Shown here: positions 39,389 through 45,961 of the stretch, piece after piece
Position numbering within the stretch: position 1 is the stretch's first letter
How the letters are laid out: each line of letters starts with the position of its first letter
Assembly: GCF_002973535.1 (NCBI RefSeq)
Contig: NZ_PVEP01000004.1
Span: 243,227-307,226, forward strand
Length of the DNA: 64,000 nt
Direction of reading: 5' to 3'
Origin: Albidovulum denitrificans
GTDB lineage: Bacteria > Pseudomonadota > Alphaproteobacteria > Rhodobacterales > Rhodobacteraceae
The notes under the pieces: generated by a model
Seen by the model: only the letters and a program-made list of their open reading frames with translations
Database searches by the model: none
Told to the model about the DNA's origin: nothing
Translations under genes and position numbers: made by a program

Positions 39389-39792
39389 GATTTGATTCCC
39401 TTGCTGCGTTTCCAGCAGGCTAGCAGCAAGGTTTCGCAGCAGCAACTATGAAGAAAAAAATATTCTTGTTAGGGAATCGTGGGCGGCGCTGACCTGAGGT
39501 CCCTTAGGCCGGGCGGGTTCGCCGTCTTCGCGTACTTCCGCTTGCACGACGCAGGATCGGCGGCGGGTCGCGGGGCTATACTGTCAGTAATGAAATATTC
39601 TTGCGAATGCATTTTTGCCACCCCATAGTCGGGCCATGGGAGTGCTGCCGCTAAATTCTTGGGTCTTGGGCCGCGAAGATTCTTCGCTGCCTCACGGGCA
39701 TTCCCGAACAGTATGGCAGCAGCGACCGGCCGGGCTTTCCACCTGATGCGACGGCCGGACAAGCAGGAAACGCAAAAACAAGGGAGTGTTCA
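39389..39792. promoter_or_regulatory. divergent control region between mgsABC-gmaS and dmmDABC
   Basis: A 404-base region without a convincing gene. It is markedly richer in A+T than its neighbours around 39450-39615. Two copies of ATTCTTG are seen (39462-39468 and 39597-39603). The second is part of ATTCTTGCGAAT, a 4-base inverted repeat around TTGC. A TATACT near 39577-39585 could be a -10 element for the dmm side. The rest holds no clear hairpin. One 97-codon frame on the minus strand has no family likeness and was not called. Confidence 0.5.
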
Positions 39793-40932
39793 ATGACGGC
39801 ATCTTGGAGGTTCTCCACACTCGGCGATCGCCATCGCGCGCTGGGGTCTGATCTGGAAGACTGGAGCGGGATGGGGACGGCGTGGTCCTACAGCAAGGGC
39901 GATCCTGAGCAGGAATACCTCGCCATCCGCACCAAGGCCGGGCTGATGGATGTGTCTGGCCTCAAGAAGGTTCATATCACCGGACCGGCGGCCAGCCATG
40001 TGATCGACCGCGCCACGACCCGCAATGTCGAAAAGATCATGCCGGGCCGGTCGGTCTATGCGACCATGCTGAACGACGCGGGCAAGTTCGTAGATGACTG
40101 CGTGATCTATCGCACCGGGCCGAATGCCTGGATGGTCGTCCATGGCTCCGGCGGCGCGCATGAGCAGCTGACGATGGCCGCAACGGGGCGCGATGTCTCG
40201 ATCCGTTTCGACGACAACCTGCATGACCTGTCGTTGCAGGGGCCGCTGGCTGTCGATTACCTGCAAAAGCATGTCGAAGGCATTCGCAACCTCAACTATT
40301 TCAGCCACATGCAGACCTCGCTGTTCGGCAAGCCGGTGATGATCTCGCGCACCGGCTACACGGGTGAGCGCGGGTATGAGATTTTTTGCCGGGGTCAGGA
40401 CGCGCCCGCGATCTGGGACCGTATCCTTGAGGAAGGCGCCTCGATGGGGATCATTCCCTGCCGGTTCACCACGCTCGACCTGCTCAGGACCGAAAGCTAT
40501 CTGCTGTTCTTCCCCTACGACAACTCCGAGATGTACCCGTTCGAGAACGAAGGCCCCGGCGATACGCTCTGGGAGCTTGGCCTCGATTTCACCGTCTCGC
40601 CGGGCAAGACCGGGTTCCGGGGTGCCGAGGAGCATTACCGCCTGAAGGGCAAGGAGCGGTTCAAGATCTGGGGCCTGAAGCTTGACGGCACCAACGCGCC
40701 GGGCAACGGGGCGCCGGTCTTCAAGGGCGACAAGCAGGTTGGTGTGGTGACGCAGGCGATGTATTCGCCCCTGAACAAGCACAACATCGCCATCGCCCGT
40801 CTGCCGGTCGATTGTGCCAATGACGGGACCAAGCTGACGGTTCGTTGTGGCACGCATGGCGAGATTGCCGCGACGACGCATTCGATGCCCTTCTACGACG
40901 TCGAGAAGAAGCGGCGTACCGTGAAAGGCTGA
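39793..40932 (+). CDS. dmmD: GcvT-family tetrahydrofolate-dependent protein of dimethylamine degradation (DmmD)
   Basis: A 379-residue aminomethyltransferase-fold protein. In marine bacteria dmmD lies with the monooxygenase genes and is thought to bind tetrahydrofolate and capture the formaldehyde set free from dimethylamine. Features are AGLMDVSGLKKVHITGP, RTGYTGERGYEIF (the GcvT signature with the folate-contacting Glu), and SPGKTGFRGAEEHY near residue 265. DMSP demethylase is a close relative, but the dmmABC neighbours argue against that. It is the first gene of dmmDABC. A hairpin lies between it and dmmA. Confidence 0.85.
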   Translation: MTASWRFSTLGDRHRALGSDLEDWSGMGTAWSYSKGDPEQEYLAIRTKAGLMDVSGLKKVHITGPAASHVIDRATTRNVEKIMPGRSVYATMLNDAGKFVDDCVIYRTGPNAWMVVHGSGGAHEQLTMAATGRDVSIRFDDNLHDLSLQGPLAVDYLQKHVEGIRNLNYFSHMQTSLFGKPVMISRTGYTGERGYEIFCRGQDAPAIWDRILEEGASMGIIPCRFTTLDLLRTESYLLFFPYDNSEMYPFENEGPGDTLWELGLDFTVSPGKTGFRGAEEHYRLKGKERFKIWGLKLDGTNAPGNGAPVFKGDKQVGVVTQAMYSPLNKHNIAIARLPVDCANDGTKLTVRCGTHGEIAATTHSMPFYDVEKKRRTVKG

Positions 40933-40943
40933 ACCCCGCGGAT

Positions 40944-40963
40944 GGCGGCCCTTTGCGGCCGCC
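40944..40963 (+). other. hairpin between dmmD and dmmA
   Basis: GGCGGCC (40944-40950), loop CTTTGC, GGCCGCC (40957-40963), in a 71-base gap. No T tract follows, so it looks like an RNA stability or spacing element rather than a terminator. It could give dmmD and dmmABC different mRNA levels. Confidence 0.45.
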
Positions 40964-41003
40964 GTCCGTGACCGAAATCGCAAGACAAGGAAGTCACCGG
41001 GGC

Positions 41004-41612
41004 ATGTCCAGATTCCAGTTCCCCAAATCCATCCAGAGCCGCCCGGTCTATGGCACATTGTCGGCTCGCACCGGCAAGGCGCATCTGATGGTCGCCGACG
41101 CCGAGGGCGCCGAGGCGATCCTTGACCTCGCGGCGGCAGAGCCCGCGCTGATGGCCCGCGTGCATGTGATCTACATTCCGAAGGACACGGGCACGACCTA
41201 TGTGGAAAGGCTTCGCGCCGCCGCGCCCGCGCAGCTTTACGTCGGCCCAAGCTTTGCTGCGGCACAGCCGCGCCTGCGCAAGGCGCTGGCCGACGCGCAT
41301 ATGGGGTTGCAGATCTACCTTGCGGGAACCGAGGGCCTGATCGGCCTTGCGATGCAGGATGCGATTGCCGCGGGGTTCCCCGACGGCGCGATCCAGACCG
41401 AACATCGCGGATCGGTCGCCCGGCGCGTGCAATGCGTGCATTGCAAGGGGATCACCGAGGACGTGTCCCAATCGCCCTTCGTCTGCGCCCATTGCGGGCT
41501 TAACCTTTTCGTGCGTGACCACTACTCCCGCCGTCACGCCGCCTTCCAGGGGGTCTGCATTGATGCAGAGGACCCAGGCGAGGTGCCAGCATCGGAGGGT
41601 CTTTATCAATGA
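41004..41612 (+). CDS. dmmA: dimethylamine monooxygenase subunit DmmA (zinc-ribbon type)
   Basis: A 202-residue subunit of the heme-dependent dimethylamine monooxygenase, close in size to the smallest (24 kDa) subunit of the purified secondary-amine monooxygenase. The first 130 residues form an alpha/beta domain (LMVADAEGAEAILDLA, HVIYIPKD). The end has two CxxC pairs (CVHC and CAHC, about residues 150-175) expected to bind a metal, followed by a basic DHYSRRHAAFQGV tail. The ATG at 41004 follows a gap of 71 bases after dmmD. The last four bases overlap dmmB (ATGA). Subunit letters follow the published operon order. Confidence 0.85.
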   Translation: MSRFQFPKSIQSRPVYGTLSARTGKAHLMVADAEGAEAILDLAAAEPALMARVHVIYIPKDTGTTYVERLRAAAPAQLYVGPSFAAAQPRLRKALADAHMGLQIYLAGTEGLIGLAMQDAIAAGFPDGAIQTEHRGSVARRVQCVHCKGITEDVSQSPFVCAHCGLNLFVRDHYSRRHAAFQGVCIDAEDPGEVPASEGLYQ

Positions 41613-42574
41613 GCGCCGGAACCCGGAAACTCGACGTGACCGTGACCGAGGTGGTCGAGGTCAACGACCTTGTGAAGCGCTTCCGTTTCGAACGCAGCGA
41701 TGGCGGCGAGATGCCGACCTTCTCTGGCGGCGCGCATACGGTGGTGGAGATGAAGGATGGCGACATCACCCGTCTGAACCCCTATTCGCTGATGTCCGAT
41801 CCGCGTGACCGCAAATGCTTCACCATCTCTGTCCGGCGTGACGAAACGGGGCGGGGCGGGTCACTTTTCATGCACCGCAACGTCAAGCCGGGCGATCGCA
41901 TGACGCTCAGCTTTCCGGTGAACCTGTTTTCGCTGGACCTCAGGGCGAAGAAGCATCTGATGATCGCGGGCGGGATCGGGATCACGCCGTTTCTGGCGCA
42001 GATCAGGCAGCTTGACGCGACCAACGGTCATTTCGAGCTGCATTATTCGGTCCGCACCGCCGCACTCGGCTCTTACGCCGAGGAGTTGAAGGCGCAGTAC
42101 ACCGACCGGGTCCACGTCTACCACGACGACCGGAAAGAGGCGATCGACCTTGCCGCGCTTCTCGACGGTCAGCCGCTTGGCACGCATCTTTACGTCTGTG
42201 GGCCGAAGGGGATGATCGACTGGGTTTGCCGCACCGCCGAAGCGCATGGCTGGCCGTCCGAGGCCGTGCATTATGAGGAATTCCTGGCCCCGCAATCGGG
42301 CAAGCCCTTCACGGTGACGCTGGCCTCTTCCGGTCGGAAGATCGAGGTGGGGGAGCATCAGAGCATGCTTGAGGCGCTTGAAGCGGCCGGGGTGGATGCG
42401 CCCTATCTGTGCCGGGGGGGCGCCTGCGGTCAGTGCGAAACCGATGTCGTCAGCCATGACGGGAATTTCGTTCACCGCGACCACTGGCTGACCGACGACC
42501 AGAAGGCCTGCGGCAACAAGATCATGCCATGCGTGTCACGTTTTGAGGGGCGGTCCCTCGTCATCGACCGCTAG
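41609..42574 (+). CDS. dmmB: dimethylamine monooxygenase reductase subunit DmmB
   Basis: Transfers electrons from NAD(P)H to the heme-dependent oxygenase. It has 321 residues in phthalate-dioxygenase-reductase order: a flavin-binding barrel with NPYSLMSDP (about residues 55-65), a nucleotide domain with AGGIGITPFLAQIRQL (about 120) and YVCGPKGMIDWV (about 200), and a C-terminal plant-type 2Fe-2S ferredoxin with CRGGACGQCETD plus the fourth Cys in CVSRF near the end. Translationally coupled to dmmA. The size fits the 36 kDa subunit of secondary-amine monooxygenase. Confidence 0.92.
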   Translation: MSAGTRKLDVTVTEVVEVNDLVKRFRFERSDGGEMPTFSGGAHTVVEMKDGDITRLNPYSLMSDPRDRKCFTISVRRDETGRGGSLFMHRNVKPGDRMTLSFPVNLFSLDLRAKKHLMIAGGIGITPFLAQIRQLDATNGHFELHYSVRTAALGSYAEELKAQYTDRVHVYHDDRKEAIDLAALLDGQPLGTHLYVCGPKGMIDWVCRTAEAHGWPSEAVHYEEFLAPQSGKPFTVTLASSGRKIEVGEHQSMLEALEAAGVDAPYLCRGGACGQCETDVVSHDGNFVHRDHWLTDDQKACGNKIMPCVSRFEGRSLVIDR

Positions 42575-42584
42575 GAGACGCGAA

Positions 42585-43625
42585 ATGACCATCCAGTTCA
42601 ACGACGAGACGTTCTACGACGACTATACCTTTCGCAATTCGGAATGGGCGATCCGGCGCTTTCCGTTCCCGTTCCACGAAGACAGCTACATGTATTCGGT
42701 CAACCTTGAACCGCACCTGTCGCTGCGCCCCGGTTCGGTCTTCGAAAAGACCTTTGACGTGGACGAACACTATGTCTCGGAAATGCGGGACCGGGCGCGG
42801 GTTCTGGCCGAAGATCCGCTCCGGTGTCAGTCGCTTCCGCATATGACGCTGGCGGGCTGGGACCTGCTTGAGCTTATCATGGACGCGAAGGCGCGCGAGT
42901 ATCCCGACCTGTTCGAGCTTCACCGCGATGGCGACCGCTGGCACTGGATCAACAAGCCCCTGGGGATCGACCAGACCTTCACCTTCCTTGACGAAACCAC
43001 GCTACCCTGTGGGCCGATGGAATACATCACCCGCCAGGCGCAGGGGGATTTCGCGCTTCTGGACCACCGCGACGACAACCTATGGATGGATGCGGGGATG
43101 GTGACGACCCAGGCGGACTGGAGCCTGGATTTCGACATCGGAATGAACTTCTACGAATGGCACGCCCCGGTGCCGAAGGCGCATGAGATGGGGGTGTTCC
43201 AGCGGGCGCTGAAATTCCTTCTGAACCTCCAGCAGGGCGCCCCCGTGCGGCGGCTGAACTGGACCATGACGGTCAACCCGCTTCTCGATACCAGCCCCGA
43301 GAACTATCACAAATGGGGTGTGCAGAAGACCAGCGTCACCCCGGAAAACGTGGGCAGCAAGTATCACCTGCGGGTAGAGTTGCAGACGCTGTTCCGCCTG
43401 CCGCGTTCCAACGCGCTGGCCTTCCCGATCCGCTGCTACCTGATCCGGTTGGAGGATCTGGCGACGGTGCCGAAATGGGGCCGCCGCCTGCACCGCGTGC
43501 TGCGCGACCTGCCGGAGGAGCTTGCGACCTACAAGGGCTTCATCCGCAACCGGCCGATGATCGTCGATTATCTGTCGCAATTCGACGACGGGGCCGAAAC
43601 CTCACCGGGGATCTGGCCGGATTAG
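42585..43625 (+). CDS. dmmC: dimethylamine monooxygenase heme subunit DmmC (DUF3445 family)
   Basis: Oxygenase subunit (346 residues, DUF3445 / heme-dependent oxidative N-demethylase family) that oxidises dimethylamine to methylamine and formaldehyde. The N-terminal FRNSEWAIRRFPFPFHEDSY region and the end MIVDYLSQF are typical. His and Tyr residues that could hold heme are numerous (for example FYEWHAPVPKAHEMG), so I cannot name the ligand. TAGGAG stands before the ATG. Eleven bases separate it from dmmB. Last gene of dmmDABC. It converges on a regulator gene on the other strand, with three bases between. Confidence 0.9.
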   Translation: MTIQFNDETFYDDYTFRNSEWAIRRFPFPFHEDSYMYSVNLEPHLSLRPGSVFEKTFDVDEHYVSEMRDRARVLAEDPLRCQSLPHMTLAGWDLLELIMDAKAREYPDLFELHRDGDRWHWINKPLGIDQTFTFLDETTLPCGPMEYITRQAQGDFALLDHRDDNLWMDAGMVTTQADWSLDFDIGMNFYEWHAPVPKAHEMGVFQRALKFLLNLQQGAPVRRLNWTMTVNPLLDTSPENYHKWGVQKTSVTPENVGSKYHLRVELQTLFRLPRSNALAFPIRCYLIRLEDLATVPKWGRRLHRVLRDLPEELATYKGFIRNRPMIVDYLSQFDDGAETSPGIWPD

Positions 43626-43628
43626 GGT

Positions 43629-44258
43629 CTATTTGCCCTGCACATAGGAAATGATCGACAGGTAGCGGGCCGGGAGTTTGACAAGAACCTCTGGCCCGTG
43701 CGGCGCGTCGGCGTCGAAGAACAGCGAATCGCCGGGTTTCAGCGGATAGACGTTGTTGCCGTGGCGGTAATCGACCTCCCCTTCCAGCATGTAGAGCATC
43801 TCGATCCCTTCGTGCTGAAAGGTCGGGAAGATGTCGGAGTTGGACGACAGCGTGATGAGATAGGGTTCGACCACGACGCCCGAGGTATTGGCCCCCAGAT
43901 GGCCGAGAAGGTTGTACTGATGCCCCGCGCGGGTCCCGCGCCGCTCGATCTCAACCCCTTCACCGGCCTTGGTGTGGACGGCGTGGTGGACGTCCTCGAA
44001 CCGGCGGAAGAAGGAGGTCAGCGGCACGCTCATCGCATGGGCCAGCGTTTGCAGGGTGGAGAGGGAGGGCGAGGTATTGCCGTTCTCGATCTTCGACAGC
44101 ATCCCGATGGACAGGCCGGTGCGGTGCGACAGGTCGGCGATGGTCATGCCGCTTTGGTGGCGGAAGGCGCGCACCTCGCGCCCGATGGCGACCTCAAGAA
44201 TGTTTTCGCGTTCTTCCCTGACCTTGTGGGGGTCTTGTGCCAAAAGTGCTGCGCTCAT
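43629..44258 (-). CDS. XRE-family regulator with C-terminal cupin domain
   Basis: A 209-residue transcription factor. Residues 25-80 form an XRE helix-turn-helix (VRAFRHQSGMTIADLSHRTG, then IGMLSKIENGNTSPSLSTL). The C-terminal part is a cupin that likely binds a small ligand: FPTFQHEGIEMLYMLEGEVDYR and LKPGDSLFFDADAPHGPE, with His and Glu at metal-site positions. Such regulators often sense polyamines or amino compounds. GAGG precedes the ATG at 44256-44258. It is divergent from the AraC-type regulator and lies between dmm and mgd, so a role in methylamine control is likely, though its target cannot be named. Confidence 0.88.
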   Translation of the reverse strand: MSAALLAQDPHKVREERENILEVAIGREVRAFRHQSGMTIADLSHRTGLSIGMLSKIENGNTSPSLSTLQTLAHAMSVPLTSFFRRFEDVHHAVHTKAGEGVEIERRGTRAGHQYNLLGHLGANTSGVVVEPYLITLSSNSDIFPTFQHEGIEMLYMLEGEVDYRHGNNVYPLKPGDSLFFDADAPHGPEVLVKLPARYLSIISYVQGK

Positions 44259-44377
44259 AAAAACCTCATAGAAAGCCCAGGGGAACCGAAGCGGGGTGGG
44301 GATGGAACGCCTGCCCGAAACTCGGGGCTCCATGTCGCCGACGCCGCTTCCGTCCGCCCGTGTTTCCTGTAAGTAAT

Positions 44378-45391
44378 ATGGATATGCCTCCTGTTCAACG
44401 CGCAATCACCATCGGCTTCCTGATCTTCCCGGGCTTCCCGATGTCCTGCCTGACCTCGATGATCGAGCCGTTGCGCGCGGCGAATGAGATTGCGGGCCAG
44501 AGGGCGTTCCGCTGGCAGATCCTGTCCGAGGCGGGCGCGCGGGTGGCGTCAAGCGCCGAGGTGGTCTTTGACCCCGACCTTTCCCTCGCCGACGCGCGGG
44601 AGATGGAATATCTGTTCCTCCTTAGCAGTCCCTCGGCCAGTTTCACCGACCGGAAAAGCGCCGAGGGGCAGTTGCGTCGCCTCGCCCGGCACGGGACGGC
44701 CGTGGGCGGCGTCAGCGGCGGGGTGTTCCCCCTGGCGCGGATGGGGTTGCTCGACGGCCACGCGGTGTCGGTCCATTGGTGTTACGAGGCCGCTTTCGCG
44801 CAGGAATTCCCCGGCCTTCAGATGCGCGATGAGGTGATCGTCTTCGACCATCCCCGCTACACCGTCTCGGGCGCGGCGGCGGCCTTTGACCTGATGCTGA
44901 ACTTCATCGAGGCACGGCTGGGCGCCGATGTCGCGACCGAGGTCGCCTGCTGGTTTCAGCATCCGGTGGTCCGGGGCCGGGGCGTGCGGCAGAAGACGCC
45001 CACCTTCCGCCGCGACAGCACCGCCGATCTTCTGCCCTTGCCGGTCGCCAAGGCCGTGGAGATCCTGAACCGCCACGTCTCAGACCCGATCGCGGTGGAG
45101 GATCTGGCGGAGAGCGTCGGCGTGTCGCCACGCCAGCTTGAGAGGCAGTTCAAGAAGGCCACCGGGCAAAGCCCGTCGCGCTATTACCGGATGCTGCGGA
45201 TGAAGGCGGCGCGCCAGCTGGTGCTGTATTCGAAAGAGACGATGCCGCGCATCGCCGCCGCCGTGGGGTATGAGACGGTCGCCCCGCTTTTGCGTCACTA
45301 CCGCGAGGAATTCGGCCTGAACCCCGCCGAGGACCGGGACAAGATCAACCGCTTTCGGGTCGAGGACAACCGCCCGCTGCCCTCGGCATAA
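44378..45391 (+). CDS. GlxA-type transcriptional regulator (DJ-1/PfpI domain plus AraC HTH)
   Basis: A 337-residue regulator. Residues 5-180 form a DJ-1/PfpI-like ligand domain (ITIGFLIFPGFPMSCLTSMIEPLRAANEIAG, given here as one conserved region). The C-terminal 100 residues are an AraC/XylS double helix-turn-helix (VEDLAESVGVSPRQLERQFKKATG and PRIAAAVGYETVAPLLRHYREEFG regions). Related GbdR/CdhR/SouR-type factors control glycine betaine, carnitine and sarcosine use by sensing the amine, which suits this spot between dmm and mgd. The sequence does not show its ligand. The start is ATG 44378, or possibly the ATG two codons later. Confidence 0.87.
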   Translation: MDMPPVQRAITIGFLIFPGFPMSCLTSMIEPLRAANEIAGQRAFRWQILSEAGARVASSAEVVFDPDLSLADAREMEYLFLLSSPSASFTDRKSAEGQLRRLARHGTAVGGVSGGVFPLARMGLLDGHAVSVHWCYEAAFAQEFPGLQMRDEVIVFDHPRYTVSGAAAAFDLMLNFIEARLGADVATEVACWFQHPVVRGRGVRQKTPTFRRDSTADLLPLPVAKAVEILNRHVSDPIAVEDLAESVGVSPRQLERQFKKATGQSPSRYYRMLRMKAARQLVLYSKETMPRIAAAVGYETVAPLLRHYREEFGLNPAEDRDKINRFRVEDNRPLPSA

Positions 45392-45394
45392 GGG

Positions 45395-45961
45395 TCAGGC
45401 GATACTGCGGGCGGAGGCCATCAGCGCATGGTGCATGGAGCCCGCGAAGGACCGTGGCGCGATCACGCTGAAATGGCGCCCCTCGGCCCGGCAGATCACC
45501 AGTGAACCCATGTGTTCGATGATGCTGCGCGAGGCGGCCCCGGTCTTCATCCGCCGCGCTGGTAGCGGGCAGAGCCGTTCCATCATGTCGACCGCCGTCG
45601 GCCCTTCGATGTCGAAGCGCACCCAGCCATCGGTCTGCTCGGTCACCGACGCGGTATCGCCAAGCGCGTCCTTCGCAATCGCCGCGATGTCTTCATGCGT
45701 TGCGAAGGGTGCTTCGGCGAACCATTGATCGGGGCCGGTCCAGATCAGGGTCCAGACCGGACCGGCGGCGGATTGCCCCGGCGCAGGCAGGTCGATGCCG
45801 AAGAGCGCCTTCGCCGCCGTCGCGAAGGGTTTCGCCTTGCCGTTCCGGGTGGAGACAGAGGCGATGGCGCGGTCGGTCACTTCGGTGACCGAAATCGCGC
45901 CCACGCGGTCGGTACGCGGCGCGGCGGCGCCAAGCGGGGTCAGGGCAGCAAGGTCATGCAC
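45395..45961 (-). CDS. mgdD: N-methylglutamate dehydrogenase subunit D (sarcosine oxidase gamma-like)
   Basis: A 188-residue protein like SoxG, the gamma subunit of heterotetrameric sarcosine oxidase. Typical segments are VTEVTDRAIASVSTR, WTGPDQWFAE, VTEQTDGWVRFDIEGP, and CPLPARRMKTG. A GTG at 45959-45961 that overlaps the mgdC stop by eight bases is the likely start, since upstream codons contain no other usable one near the family's beginning. Its role is structural, around the folate and FMN sites. Last gene of the mgdABCD operon. Confidence 0.86.
   Translation of the reverse strand: MHDLAALTPLGAAAPRTDRVGAISVTEVTDRAIASVSTRNGKAKPFATAAKALFGIDLPAPGQSAAGPVWTLIWTGPDQWFAEAPFATHEDIAAIAKDALGDTASVTEQTDGWVRFDIEGPTAVDMMERLCPLPARRMKTGAASRSIIEHMGSLVICRAEGRHFSVIAPRSFAGSMHHALMASARSIA

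Noticed and set aside
39469..39762. A 97-codon open frame on the minus strand between mgsA and dmmD
   Set aside because: No family likeness, no ribosome site, arginine/proline-rich composition like chance frames in GC-rich DNA, and it overlaps promoter-like elements.
39793..40932. DMSP demethylase (dmdA)
   Set aside because: Same GcvT family and similar length, but the gene heads the dmmABC operon, which fits DmmD.
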